Positions 8,920-17,824 of a stretch of 41,715 nt of DNA are shown here, piece after piece; the first letter of the stretch is position 1, and each line of letters starts with the position of its first letter. Location of the stretch: the NCBI RefSeq assembly GCF_947489755.1, contig NZ_CANLFB010000034.1, positions 1 through 41,715 on the forward strand, written 5' to 3'. The position numbers and the translations under genes were made by a program. The notes beneath the pieces are model-generated. The model was not told where the DNA came from and made no database searches. It was given only the letters and a program-made list of their open reading frames with translations. This DNA is from an uncultured Psychromonas sp. GTDB lineage: Bacteria; Pseudomonadota; Gammaproteobacteria; Enterobacterales; Psychromonadaceae.

Positions 8920-9142
8920 ATAATAGCAAATGCAAGGTATAGTAAGGATATATGCGAATTATATTAATTAGATTAAATAGCAACCCTATTTTGCTATTAA
9001 AAATAACCGCCCGTTTGTTATAAGCTCAGTAAAATAAACAGTAGCTAGTCTTAAATTACACCTTAAAAATCATACCCAATGATGAAATTTAAGGTAAAAA
9101 ATGAATTAAATTGAGATTAGCAATGCTTATTGAATTCAAGAA

Positions 9143-9167
9143 ACAAAAAAGGCACTCAATGAGTGCC
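9143..9167 (-). terminator. Terminator of nagE
   Basis: A perfect seven-base-pair stem GGCACTC/GAGTGCC (9151-9167) has a three-base loop and is followed on the minus strand by TTTTTT. It lies 24 bases after the nagE stop codon. Confidence 0.88.
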
Positions 9168-9190
9168 TTATAAAATAAAAAAATTAACTA

Positions 9191-10657
9191 TTACTCAGCT
9201 AGTTTCATTCTATTTGCAATACTTTCAGCTTGTGGTCCAATGATAACTTGAAGATTATTTTCCCCTAATTTAACAACCCCCATTGCCCCTAAGCCTTTAA
9301 GATCAGATTCTTTAATAATACTGCGGTCTTTTAGCGTCAGACGTAAACGAGTAATACAAGCATCAATGACTTCAATATTTTGTATGCCACCTAATGCCAC
9401 AACATAAGCATTGGCTAAACTATCGCTATCGTCACTACTCTCAGTAACAACATTGATTGCATCATCTTCGCTATCTTCACGTCCAGGCGTTTTAAGATTA
9501 AGGCCTTTAATTAAAGCTAAGAAAACAAAGTAATAGATTGCAAAGAAAGCAACACCTTGCGCTAGCAACATATACCATTGTTTGGCTAATGGATTTTGCG
9601 AAGAAAGCACCATGTCAACTAAACCAGCAGAGAACCCAAAGCCAGCAATCCATTCCATATTAGCGGCAATAAACACTGAAACACCGGTCAAAATAGCATG
9701 TACAACATACAATAATGGCGCAACAAACATAAATGAGAATTCTAAAGGCTCTGTCACCCCCGTAAAGAACGAAGCTAAAGAAGCGGCTAGCATAATTGAA
9801 GCGACTTTTTGTTTATTCTCAGATTTTGCGGTTGTGTAAATAGCTAACGCAGCCCCAGGCAAACCAAACATCATGATCGGAAAGAAACCAGCTTGATACA
9901 TACCAACAGTGCCGATCGCCGTTTTACCTTCGGCGGCAAATTTAGTAATCGTATCCTGACCCGCTAAAAAGTTAGGGATATCATTAATACCTGCTACATC
10001 AAACCAAAAAACAGAATTTAATGCATGGTGAAGGCCCACTGGAATTAACAAGCGATTAAAGAACGCATAAACCCCAGCACCAATGTCACCTAAGCCTGCG
10101 ATTGTTTCACCAAAGTGTTGTAAACCAGAGAAAATAATTGGCCACACTGCCATCAAAATAAATGACACCGCAATCATGACAATAGACACCACAATAGGCA
10201 CTAAACGACGGCCAGAAAAGAACGCTAATGTATTATGCAATTCAACGTCTGAGAATTTGTTATATAATTCAGCAGAAATAATACCGACAATAATTCCAAC
10301 GAATTGATTTTCAATTTTACCAAAAGATGCATCTGCTGCGACACCAGTGATTTGCTCTACAGCACCAGGAGATAATAAAGTAGTCACCACTAACCACCCC
10401 ACTAAACCAGATAGTGCAGCCGCACCGTCTTTATCTTTAGACATCCCGTAAGCAACACCTACTGCAAATAACAGCGCCATGTTGTCAATGACAGCCGCAC
10501 CCGCTTTAATTAAAAAAGCAGCGAGTTGAGAGTCACCTCCCCAACCATTAGGATCTATCCAGTAACCAATACCCATTAAAATAGCAGCAGCAGGCAAAAC
10601 GGCGACAGGCACCATTAATGCTCTACCCACTTTCTGCATATAGCCTAAAATATTCAT
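9191..10657 (-). CDS. nagE: PTS N-acetylglucosamine transporter, EIICB
   Basis: This 488-residue inner membrane permease of the glucose/GlcNAc PTS family imports N-acetylglucosamine and phosphorylates it to GlcNAc-6-P. The membrane EIIC domain covers about residues 1-385, with GLHHALNSVFW and GVTEPLEFSFMFVAP as typical stretches. A short linker leads to the EIIB domain, whose phosphocysteine is Cys434 in IDACITRLRLTL. Unlike E. coli NagE (about 650 residues) there is no fused EIIA domain, so phosphate must come from a separate EIIA, probably the glucose EIIA. AAGGAGAG lies a few bases before the ATG. It is divergent from nagB. The GlcNAc assignment rests on family resemblance and on the nagBA neighbours. 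Confidence 0.93.
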   Translation of the reverse strand: MNILGYMQKVGRALMVPVAVLPAAAILMGIGYWIDPNGWGGDSQLAAFLIKAGAAVIDNMALLFAVGVAYGMSKDKDGAAALSGLVGWLVVTTLLSPGAVEQITGVAADASFGKIENQFVGIIVGIISAELYNKFSDVELHNTLAFFSGRRLVPIVVSIVMIAVSFILMAVWPIIFSGLQHFGETIAGLGDIGAGVYAFFNRLLIPVGLHHALNSVFWFDVAGINDIPNFLAGQDTITKFAAEGKTAIGTVGMYQAGFFPIMMFGLPGAALAIYTTAKSENKQKVASIMLAASLASFFTGVTEPLEFSFMFVAPLLYVVHAILTGVSVFIAANMEWIAGFGFSAGLVDMVLSSQNPLAKQWYMLLAQGVAFFAIYYFVFLALIKGLNLKTPGREDSEDDAINVVTESSDDSDSLANAYVVALGGIQNIEVIDACITRLRLTLKDRSIIKESDLKGLGAMGVVKLGENNLQVIIGPQAESIANRMKLAE

Positions 10658-10683
10658 ACCAGCTCTCCTTTAACATGCGACTC

Positions 10684-10703
10684 TTAATTCGCATTCGAAA
10701 TAT
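10684..10703. promoter_or_regulatory. Imperfect palindrome resembling a NagC/Mlc-type operator
   Basis: TTAATTCG-CATT-CGAAATAT forms a dyad with six of eight pairs matching, 27 bases upstream of the nagE start. AT-rich arms around a TCG/CGA core recall operators of ROK-family repressors such as NagC and Mlc. The regulator gene is not in the window, so this is only a suggestion. Confidence 0.35.
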
Positions 10704-10731
10704 TCCATTAAACCTTTATAATAAAAACAAA

Positions 10732-10771
10732 CGTCAAAGTGACGATGTTCATAATTGGCTTATACTTTGAC
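10732..10771. promoter_or_regulatory. Paired dyads in the nagE-nagB intergenic region
   Basis: GTCAAAGT (10733-10740) and ACTTTGAC (10764-10771) form a perfect eight-base inverted repeat whose arms begin 31 bases apart, about three helical turns. The left arm is also part of CGTCA-AAG-TGACG (10732-10744). The position, between divergent sugar genes, suggests operator half-sites. The binding protein is unknown. Confidence 0.35.
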
Positions 10772-10811
10772 TGTAAATGGTTTATGAAAACGCGCAAAGT
10801 TCAACCACACA

Positions 10812-10833
10812 TTGCGTGACTTAGATCACTTTA
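10812..10833. promoter_or_regulatory. Candidate CRP binding site for nagE/nagB
   Basis: CGTGA-CTTAGA-TCACT keeps the GTGA-N6-TCAC core of the CRP consensus, with one mismatch per five-base half. It lies about 92 bases upstream of the nagB start. E. coli also has a CRP site between its divergent nagE and nagB, so the placement fits catabolite control. Confidence 0.6.
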
Positions 10834-10924
10834 AAATCAGCAAGTAATATATCCCTTTCTAGTAATAACAAACAACTTAACTTACCATGTTAATTAAGTT
10901 TTATTATGAATACTTGGAGGAACA

Positions 10925-11725
10925 ATGCGTTTAATTCCACTTAAATGTGCATCTGATGTTGGTCGATGGGCTGCCCAATATATTATTGATAGCATTAATC
11001 AATTCTCTCCAACAGAAGCTCATCCTTTTATTTTAGGGTTGCCTACAGGAAGCTCTCCATTAGCTACTTATCAAGCATTAATTAAGCATTATCAAGCTGG
11101 TAAAGTAAGTTTTAAGCATGTTGTTACCTTTAATATGGACGAATATGTTGGTATTGACCCTTTACATCCAGAAAGCTATCACAGCTTTATGCATCATAAC
11201 TTCTTTAATCATATTGATATTCAAGCAAACAATATTAATCTGTTAAATGGATTAGCCGACGATCTATCAGCCGAATGCGAACGTTATGAAAATAAGATAA
11301 AAAGCTACGGACATATTCATTTATTCATGGGCGGTGTAGGAAGTGATGGACATATAGCCTTTAATGAACCAGGTTCATCGCTAGCTTCTAGAACACGTGT
11401 AAAAACCTTAACGCATGAAACTCGACTGGCTAACTCTCGTTTTTTTGATAATGATGTTAACCAAGTACCCAAACTCGCTTTAACAATTGGTGTCGGAACA
11501 CTGTTAGATGCAGATGAAGTATTGACGCTTGTCACTGGTCGCCATAAAGCACTAGCCTTGCAAGCCGCAGTTGAAGGATGTATTAACCATCTATGGACGG
11601 TAACAGCATTACAATTACACCAAAAGGCGATTATCGTATGCGATGCTGAATCCACTATGGAGCTTAAAGTTAAAACGCTTAAGTATTTTCAAGAATTAGA
11701 AAGCGAACATATTCAAGGTTTATAA
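10925..11725 (+). CDS. nagB: Glucosamine-6-phosphate deaminase
   Basis: This enzyme converts glucosamine-6-phosphate to fructose-6-phosphate and ammonia in the cytoplasm, the last step of GlcNAc breakdown. At 266 residues it has the same length as E. coli NagB. The catalytic residues fall at the same positions: D72 in NMDEYVG, and D141, H143 and E148 in [14 protein letters not shown]. The phosphate-binding LPTGSSPL is at 39-46. GGAGG lies four bases before the ATG. It is the first gene of nagBA, divergent from nagE, and shares the CRP-like site and dyads upstream. Confidence 0.97.
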   Translation: MRLIPLKCASDVGRWAAQYIIDSINQFSPTEAHPFILGLPTGSSPLATYQALIKHYQAGKVSFKHVVTFNMDEYVGIDPLHPESYHSFMHHNFFNHIDIQANNINLLNGLADDLSAECERYENKIKSYGHIHLFMGGVGSDGHIAFNEPGSSLASRTRVKTLTHETRLANSRFFDNDVNQVPKLALTIGVGTLLDADEVLTLVTGRHKALALQAAVEGCINHLWTVTALQLHQKAIIVCDAESTMELKVKTLKYFQELESEHIQGL

Positions 11726-11804
11726 ATTCACATAAATAGCGTTTTATAAAAAACACAGAGTCTTCAGCTAAACCTCATATCACCATATAAAGGAATAACC
11801 CAGA

Positions 11805-12953
11805 ATGTATGCACTTACCAACTGTATTATCTACACGACAGAAACGATTCTTGTTGAGCATGCAGTTATCATTGATAATGAATTAATCAAATCAATCATT
11901 CCCATTACCGAATTAAATCCAGATACTCCCTGTATTGACTTGCGAGGTCAAAATTTATCACCCGGCTTTATTGATTTACAACTTAACGGGTGTGGCGGAG
12001 TGATGTTTAACGGCTCAGAAACACAACAAACACTCTCGATTATGCAAGCGGCTAATTTGCGTTCAGGCACCACTAGCTTTTTACCGACCTTTATCACTGA
12101 CAGCGATGTAAGAATGAAGCTAGCCTTAAATGTTGTGCGTGGTTATATGGACACTCATAAAAATGAAGTATTAGGCTTACATCTTGAAGGTCCTTTCATT
12201 AATAAAGAAAAAAAAGGCATTCATCGAGCAGAATTCATACGGGAACCAAATAACGATGTCATTGATTTGATCTGCGCTAATGCAGATATTGTTTGTCAGA
12301 TTACCATCGCGCCAGAAAAAACACCGAATAGTGTCATCCAACAATTAAGTGCTGCTGGCATCGTGGTTTCCATCGGACACAGTAACGGCACTTATCAACA
12401 AGCAACAACAGCCATTAGATACGGTGTTTCATCAGCGACTCACTTATTTAATGCAATGTCTTCAATCACAGGTAGAGAGCCTGGTATTGTCGGGGCAGTT
12501 TACGATAATAATCTATACGCAGGTATTATTGTCGATGGTTTTCATGTCGATTATGTCAATGTACGCCTGTCTAAAAAAATCATGGGTGATAAATTAATAT
12601 TAGTGACGGATGCAACGGCCCCCGCTGGTGCTAAAGCCTCTCAATTTGACAATCAATTCGATTTTGTTGGCACCACTGTTTATTACAAAAATGGAAAATG
12701 TGTCGGTGAAGATGGCACATTAGGTGGCTCAGCAGTAACCATGATCGAGTCTATTGAGCAATGTGTAAAATTTGTTGGAATACCATTAAATGAAGCGATA
12801 AGAATGGCAACACTTTACCCTGCCAAAGCAATCTCGGTTGATCATAAACTAGGTAGTATTACTCCTAATAAAATCGCCGATTTATGTATTTTTAACGAAA
12901 ACTTTAAAGTGACAGCAACAGTGGTTAACGGTATCTATAGCGAAGTTAACTAA
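11805..12953 (+). CDS. nagA: N-acetylglucosamine-6-phosphate deacetylase
   Basis: This 382-residue amidohydrolase removes acetate from GlcNAc-6-P to give glucosamine-6-P for NagB. Recognisable stretches are GFIDLQLNGCGGVMFN, HLEGPF (metal-ligand region), IGHSNGTYQQA, ATHLFNAMSSITGREPG, DGFHVDY and LVTDATAPAG with the catalytic Asp. Length and motifs agree with E. coli NagA throughout. It lies 79 bases after nagB with AAAGGA before its ATG, and no terminator is visible between the two. No nagC follows it, unlike E. coli nagBACD. Confidence 0.97.
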   Translation: MYALTNCIIYTTETILVEHAVIIDNELIKSIIPITELNPDTPCIDLRGQNLSPGFIDLQLNGCGGVMFNGSETQQTLSIMQAANLRSGTTSFLPTFITDSDVRMKLALNVVRGYMDTHKNEVLGLHLEGPFINKEKKGIHRAEFIREPNNDVIDLICANADIVCQITIAPEKTPNSVIQQLSAAGIVVSIGHSNGTYQQATTAIRYGVSSATHLFNAMSSITGREPGIVGAVYDNNLYAGIIVDGFHVDYVNVRLSKKIMGDKLILVTDATAPAGAKASQFDNQFDFVGTTVYYKNGKCVGEDGTLGGSAVTMIESIEQCVKFVGIPLNEAIRMATLYPAKAISVDHKLGSITPNKIADLCIFNENFKVTATVVNGIYSEVN

Positions 12954-12973
12954 GAAAGCTTACCAAAATAAAA

Positions 12974-13001
12974 TATAAGTAATAAAGTATAAGTAATAAA
13001 G
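12974..13001. repeat. Tandem 14-bp repeat, two copies
   Basis: The unit TATAAGTAATAAAG occurs twice in perfect tandem just after nagA. It is low-complexity AT-rich sequence between two convergent genes, and I see no function. Confidence 0.8.
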
Positions 13002-13003
13002 CA

Positions 13004-13027
13004 TAAAAAAGGCTGCAGAAGCAGCCT
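13004..13027 (-). terminator. Terminator of clpB
   Basis: GGCTGC-AGAA-GCAGCC (13011-13026) is followed on the minus strand by TTTTTT. On the plus strand the T run is poor, so it serves clpB better than nagA. Confidence 0.8.
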
Positions 13028-13032
13028 TATGA

Positions 13033-13070
13033 TTGATGATTAACTAACAGTTATTGATAATTAACTAACA
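13033..13070. repeat. Imperfect 17-bp direct repeat with 21-bp period
   Basis: TTGATGATTAACTAACA (13033-13049) and TTGATAATTAACTAACA (13054-13070) differ at one base. They sit between the clpB stop codon and its terminator hairpin. Confidence 0.75.
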
Positions 13071-13081
13071 ATGATCAGTCA

Positions 13082-15655
13082 CTATTGAACAAAGACAATT
13101 TTTCCGTCTTCTACATCAACTAAAATATTGCTACCCAGACTTAACTCTCCAGATAATATTTTCTGTGCTAATGCATTTTCTAATAATTGTTGCACTGCCC
13201 TTTTTAATGGGCGAGCGCCATATAAAGGGTCATAACCCGCTTCCACTAATAATTCTATTGAAGCATCGTTAAAAGTAAGTAAGTAGCCTCTTTCTTTTAG
13301 ACGAGCTTGCAATGCGTGAAGTTGAATCGTCGCAATTGATTTAATGTGTTTTTCACTTAAAGGATGGAAAACCACTGTTTCATCAATACGATTCAAAAAT
13401 TCAGGCTTAAATTGTTTTGCTAAAATACCTAACAATGTATTTTTCACTTCATCATAAGAAGAGTGAGGAAATGCCTCTTGGATGATTTCAGAACCTATAT
13501 TAGAGGTCATAATAATCACCGTATTACGAAAATCAACCGTGCGCCCTTTCCCATCTGTTAACCGTCCATCATCTAACACCTGTAATAAAATATTAAAGAC
13601 ATCAGGATGTGCTTTTTCTATTTCATCTAACAAAATAACAGAATAAGGTTTACGACGAACTGCTTCCGTTAAATAGCCACCTTCTTCATAACCAACATAT
13701 CCAGGAGGTGCGCCAACTAAACGAGAAACCGCATGTTTTTCCATAAATTCGGACATATCGATACGCACCATATTATCGACACTATCAAACAGGAAATTAG
13801 CCAGTGCTTTACAAGACTCTGTTTTACCAACCCCCGTCGGACCTAAAAATAGAAATGAACCAATAGGACGGTCAGGGTCGCTTAAGCCAGCTCGACTACG
13901 GCGGATAGCATTTGATACCGCTTCAATCGCTTCATTTTGTCCAACCACTTGAGAATGTAAATATTTTTCCATTTTCAATAACTTATCACGCTCTCCTTCG
14001 AGCATTTTAGACACAGGAATACCAGTCCAATGAGCAAGAATGTCGGCTATTTCATTTTCTGTCACTGAATGTTTTAACAATGTCATCTCTTGCATTTCAG
14101 CTTGAGAAGCGAGATCTAACTGTTTTTCTAAATCTGGAATGCGGCCATATTGCAATTCTGACATACGTGTTAAATCAGATGCACGACTCGCCACTTCTAG
14201 ATCTAAACGCGCCTGTTCTAACGCTTGTTTAATATTTTGTGTGCCAGTGAGCGCCGCTTTTTCAGTTTTCCAAATTTCATCTAATTCTTTATATTCAGTG
14301 CCTTTCGATTTTAATGTTTGCTCTAAATCACTTAAACGTTTGATACTTGCTTCATCTGAAGAGTTTTGTAACGACTTTTGCTCTACAGTTAATTGAATGA
14401 TTTTACGACCCAATTTATCTAGGCTTTCAGGTTTAGAGTCTATTTGTAAACGGATACTTGATGCAGCCTCGTCAATTAAGTCAATGGCTTTATCAGGTAA
14501 CTGACGGTCTGAAATATAACGATGTGATAACGTTGCCGCAGCAACAATCGCAGGGTCTGTTATTTGCACTTTATGATGTAATTCATAACGCTCTTTCAAA
14601 CCACGTAATATCGCAATAGTGTCTTCAACTGTCGGCTCATCTACAATTACTTTTTGAAAACGACGCTCTAATGCGGCATCTTTTTCAATATATTGGCGGT
14701 ATTCATCTAAGGTAGTAGCACCAACGCAATGCAACTCACCACGCGCAAGAGCTGGTTTGAGCATATTACTCGCATCCATTGCGCCATCGCCTTTACCAGC
14801 GCCAACCATGGTATGGAGCTCATCAATAAACAGTATGACTTGCCCTTCTTCTTTATTAAGTTCAGCCAAAACAGCTTTCAAACGCTCTTCGAATTCACCT
14901 CTGTATTTAGCACCAGCAATTAACGACCCCATATCTAAAGATAAAACACGTTTACCTTTTAAGCCTTCTGGTACTTCACCATTAATAATACGTTGTGCTA
15001 ACCCCTCAACAATTGCCGTTTTACCCACACCAGGCTCGCCAATAATGACAGGGTTGTTTTTAGTACGACGTTGTAACACTTGCACAATACGACGCACTTC
15101 GTCATCTCGACCAATAACAGGATCAAGCTTACCTGCTGCTGCACGCTCAGTAAGATCGATAGTATATTTGTCTAATGCTTGCTCAGGACCATCGCCGTTT
15201 GGATCGGTAACCGTTTGTCCTTGGCGAATTTTCTTAAGAGAGCTTTCCACTTTAGCTTTAGTTAATCCAAGCTTATTAAGAGCCTGTCCTAATTCACCTT
15301 TATCTTCACAAACCGCCACTAAAAATATCTCTGAAGAAATGAATTTATCTTTGGCTTTTTGAGCGAATTTATCACAAAGATTAAAAGTATTACCGAGCTG
15401 GCTAGAAACTTGAATTTCACCACCGATACCAGATACTTTTGGCAGCCTATCTAACATAGTTGATAGCTGCGAACGCAGTAGATTTATATTAATTTCAAGA
15501 TCAGACAAGATGCCACGCATCGCGCCACCATCTTGATTAAGCATGGCCAGCAATACATGTGTCGCTTCGATATATTGATGATCTCGACCTAATGCAATAG
15601 ATTGTGCATCAGCCAACGCTAATTGAAATTTACTAGTTAATTTATCTAAACGCAT
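13082..15655 (-). CDS. clpB: ATP-dependent disaggregase chaperone ClpB
   Basis: This 857-residue Hsp100 protein extracts polypeptides from aggregates together with DnaK, forming a cytoplasmic hexamer. The Clp N-domain covers about residues 1-145. The first AAA+ domain has Walker A GEPGVGKT (206-213) and Walker [12 protein letters not shown] coiled-coil middle domain covers about 400-525. The second AAA+ domain has GPTGVGKT and [14 protein letters not shown]. Length equals E. coli ClpB (857). The ATG is preceded by CGGGAGAAA. A near-consensus sigma-32 promoter lies at 15688-15715, so it is heat-induced independently of the rluD-pgeF genes upstream. Confidence 0.98.
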   Translation of the reverse strand: MRLDKLTSKFQLALADAQSIALGRDHQYIEATHVLLAMLNQDGGAMRGILSDLEININLLRSQLSTMLDRLPKVSGIGGEIQVSSQLGNTFNLCDKFAQKAKDKFISSEIFLVAVCEDKGELGQALNKLGLTKAKVESSLKKIRQGQTVTDPNGDGPEQALDKYTIDLTERAAAGKLDPVIGRDDEVRRIVQVLQRRTKNNPVIIGEPGVGKTAIVEGLAQRIINGEVPEGLKGKRVLSLDMGSLIAGAKYRGEFEERLKAVLAELNKEEGQVILFIDELHTMVGAGKGDGAMDASNMLKPALARGELHCVGATTLDEYRQYIEKDAALERRFQKVIVDEPTVEDTIAILRGLKERYELHHKVQITDPAIVAAATLSHRYISDRQLPDKAIDLIDEAASSIRLQIDSKPESLDKLGRKIIQLTVEQKSLQNSSDEASIKRLSDLEQTLKSKGTEYKELDEIWKTEKAALTGTQNIKQALEQARLDLEVASRASDLTRMSELQYGRIPDLEKQLDLASQAEMQEMTLLKHSVTENEIADILAHWTGIPVSKMLEGERDKLLKMEKYLHSQVVGQNEAIEAVSNAIRRSRAGLSDPDRPIGSFLFLGPTGVGKTESCKALANFLFDSVDNMVRIDMSEFMEKHAVSRLVGAPPGYVGYEEGGYLTEAVRRKPYSVILLDEIEKAHPDVFNILLQVLDDGRLTDGKGRTVDFRNTVIIMTSNIGSEIIQEAFPHSSYDEVKNTLLGILAKQFKPEFLNRIDETVVFHPLSEKHIKSIATIQLHALQARLKERGYLLTFNDASIELLVEAGYDPLYGARPLKRAVQQLLENALAQKILSGELSLGSNILVDVEDGKIVFVQ

Positions 15656-15687
15656 ACGAATTTCTCCCGAAATGATTACACTAATAG

Positions 15688-15715
15688 AGATGGGGTTTTA
15701 GGAATAGATATCAAG
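15688..15715 (-). promoter_or_regulatory. Sigma-32 (heat shock) promoter of clpB
   Basis: On the minus strand CTTGATA (15709-15715), a 13-base spacer and CCCCATCT (15688-15695) match the RpoH consensus CTTGAAA-N11-16-CCCCATNT with one mismatch. It lies 33 bases upstream of the clpB ATG, leaving a short leader. Confidence 0.88.
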
Positions 15716-15851
15716 GTCATTAGTAGAATATATTGAATAAATTTCGAACAAAAATGACGATTAACATTTAAAATAATAGATCATAAAAAGACAGTAAAAG
15801 TATCGTCGGTAATAGTAGGCTTAATAGAAAAAATTTAAAGCGTTGTAGCAA

Positions 15852-15880
15852 AGGTTATTAACTTTTTTAGTTAATAACCT
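15852..15880 (-). terminator. Perfect 12-bp inverted repeat after pgeF, probable terminator
   Basis: AGGTTATTAACT (15852-15863) and AGTTAATAACCT (15869-15880) form a perfect 12-base-pair stem with a five-T loop, 56 bases past the pgeF stop. On the minus strand only TTTGC follows, so the U tract is weak and termination may be partial. Confidence 0.5.
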
Positions 15881-15935
15881 CAAAAACATCATCAAATCAC
15901 AACAGACTGACACGGGGGCTGACAACAATAAAACG

Positions 15936-16676
15936 TTAATCTAACCAAATAAAAGTGGCTAAACGTCCCGTTTGTCCATCTCTGCGGTAAGAATAAAATA
16001 ATGAGGGATCGTTAAAAGTACATGACTCATTTTCGGTAATCGTCACCCCTTTAAAGTCTGCTAACCTTAGTTTGGCTAATAAATGTAAATTTGCTAACCA
16101 CTTTCCATTAGTAGCAACAAAAGCATCACTTGCTCTCAGATCATGAGCCATAAATTCTTCACGCACTTCGTCACCGACTTCAAATGCAGTAGGGCCAATA
16201 CAGGGGCCTAACCACACTAATAATTGTTCGCTTTTAATCGTTAATTCATCGCAGATTTTGTGAATACTTTTTTCAATAATCCCGTCACACAAACCACGCC
16301 AACCAGCGTGAATCGCAACCACAAAACGTCCTTGTTTATCGGTAACTAATACAGGTAAACAATCTGCTGTCATCACCACACAAGTTCGTTGGTTTGTATC
16401 AATCCAACTCGCATCTGCAGCTAAATTTTGAGAAGTAGATTCAGATAACTTAATTAACTCATGGCTATGAGTCTGAGTTAACCAGCAAAAATCAGGCGCA
16501 TCATTAAATTGAGTGGATAATAACAAGCGGTTTTGAAACACATGTTGAGGATTATCATTAACATGTGTCCCTAAATTTAACCCTTCAAACTCACCTTCAC
16601 TAACACCGCCTAAGCGTGTCGTTGAATAAGCATGAACATGGGCAGGTGCTGCCCAATTAGGTTTAATTAATTGCAT
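15936..16676 (-). CDS. pgeF: PgeF (YfiH) family protein, laccase-domain / peptidoglycan editing factor
   Basis: This 246-residue cytoplasmic protein belongs to the DUF152 family. The E. coli member YfiH/PgeF is reported to remove wrongly incorporated L-Ser-containing peptidoglycan precursors, and other members have been called polyphenol oxidases or purine nucleoside phosphorylases. The conserved metal-site stretches are present: TQTHSHE, TADCLPVLV, IHAGWRGL and WLGPCIGPTAFEVG. It follows rluD by nine bases in the same order as in E. coli (rluD-yfiH-clpB). The ATG at 16676 begins MQLIKPNW, a typical start for the family. Confidence 0.92.
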   Translation of the reverse strand: MQLIKPNWAAPAHVHAYSTTRLGGVSEGEFEGLNLGTHVNDNPQHVFQNRLLLSTQFNDAPDFCWLTQTHSHELIKLSESTSQNLAADASWIDTNQRTCVVMTADCLPVLVTDKQGRFVVAIHAGWRGLCDGIIEKSIHKICDELTIKSEQLLVWLGPCIGPTAFEVGDEVREEFMAHDLRASDAFVATNGKWLANLHLLAKLRLADFKGVTITENESCTFNDPSLFYSYRRDGQTGRLATFIWLD

Positions 16677-16685
16677 ATTAGCAGA

Positions 16686-17666
16686 CTATAAATCGAGTTC
16701 ATTTTCATGCGAAATAGTATCAGCACGTAATGCTGCCGCTAAGATTTTAAAATCTTCTGGTGGTTCAGCATGCCATTCCATTTCTTCACCTGTGATTGGG
16801 TGATCTAAACGTAACATAGTTGCATGTAGTGCTTGGCGTCTAAAACCACGTAAGACTTCACTTAACTCAGCTGAAGCACCTTTTGGTGGACGAGGACGAC
16901 CACCGTATACAGGGTCACCAGCTAATACATGTCCAATAGACATCATGTGTACGCGGATTTGGTGAGTACGACCCGTTTCTAAACGTAAGCGTAAACGAGT
17001 ATGCGCTCGGTATTTTTCAGCAATGCGATAATGTGTTATCGCATCTTTACCTGAAGTAGGGTTCACTGCCATTTTAGTACGATGTACTTTATCACGACCA
17101 ATAGGCGCGTCCACTTTACCACCAGCAGTAAAACAACCTGACGCAATAGCATCGTATTCTCGTGTCATTTGGCGAGCTTGTAAGCTGGTCACTAAATGAG
17201 TTTGTGCAGGAACTGTTTTAGCAACCACCATTAAACCAGATGTTTCTTTATCTAATCGATGTACGATACCTGCGCGCGGCACTTCTGCAATACTTGGATA
17301 ATGGTATAACAAGGCATTTAATAATGTGCCATTAGCGTTACCAGCTCCTGGGTGAACAACTAACCCAGCAGGCTTATTGATCACTAAAATATCATCATCT
17401 TCATAAACGATATTAATTTCAATTTTTTGTGCAACAAAAGTTACTTCATCTTTTAATACCGCGTTGACTTCTAACATTTGACCAGTAAATACTTTTTCAC
17501 GCGGCGTTAAAGAAACTGTGCCATCAATTTGTACCAGGCCCGCTAAAATCCATTCTTTTATACGTGAACGAGAATAATCAGGGAACAATGCGGCAACCGC
17601 TTGGTCTAATCGAAATCCTAACTGTTCATCTGTAACTTCTGCAGTTAGGTTTATTGCTTGGCTCAT
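16686..17666 (-). CDS. rluD: 23S rRNA pseudouridine(1911/1915/1917) synthase
   Basis: This 326-residue enzyme, the same length as E. coli RluD, makes three pseudouridines in helix 69 of 23S rRNA. An S4 RNA-binding domain covers about residues 15-75. The RluA-family catalytic domain has HRLDKETSGLMVVAKT with the catalytic Asp139, and RTHQIRVHM near the C-terminus. The ATG has GAAGAGAG upstream. It is divergent from bamD, an arrangement shared with E. coli, and is first in rluD-pgeF. Confidence 0.96.
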   Translation of the reverse strand: MSQAINLTAEVTDEQLGFRLDQAVAALFPDYSRSRIKEWILAGLVQIDGTVSLTPREKVFTGQMLEVNAVLKDEVTFVAQKIEINIVYEDDDILVINKPAGLVVHPGAGNANGTLLNALLYHYPSIAEVPRAGIVHRLDKETSGLMVVAKTVPAQTHLVTSLQARQMTREYDAIASGCFTAGGKVDAPIGRDKVHRTKMAVNPTSGKDAITHYRIAEKYRAHTRLRLRLETGRTHQIRVHMMSIGHVLAGDPVYGGRPRPPKGASAELSEVLRGFRRQALHATMLRLDHPITGEEMEWHAEPPEDFKILAAALRADTISHENELDL

Positions 17667-17824
17667 AGTGCTCTCTTCTTTGTATTTTGTGCTATTGTAA
17701 TTGATTTCTAAAAAGTATTTAGTCTGACAGTATTATCTTGTCACATTTTATCTTTTTTTACTTTTATTTCTTTCGACGATAGTCGATACTGTACTTTTTA
17801 ATATTGGCCGACATTATAACACTT

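Larger units (their letters stand above)
8851..9190. other. Intergenic region between glnS and nagE
   Basis: This 340-base region holds the glnS leader and promoter at one end and the nagE terminator at the other. Between about 8920 and 9140 I see only AT-rich sequence with no ORF, RNA gene or repeat that I can support. Confidence 0.6.

Noticed and set aside
14757-15362. 201-codon plus-strand ORF inside clpB
   Set aside because: It is antisense to the highly conserved first AAA+ domain. Its composition (serine and proline rich) is typical of a shadow frame.
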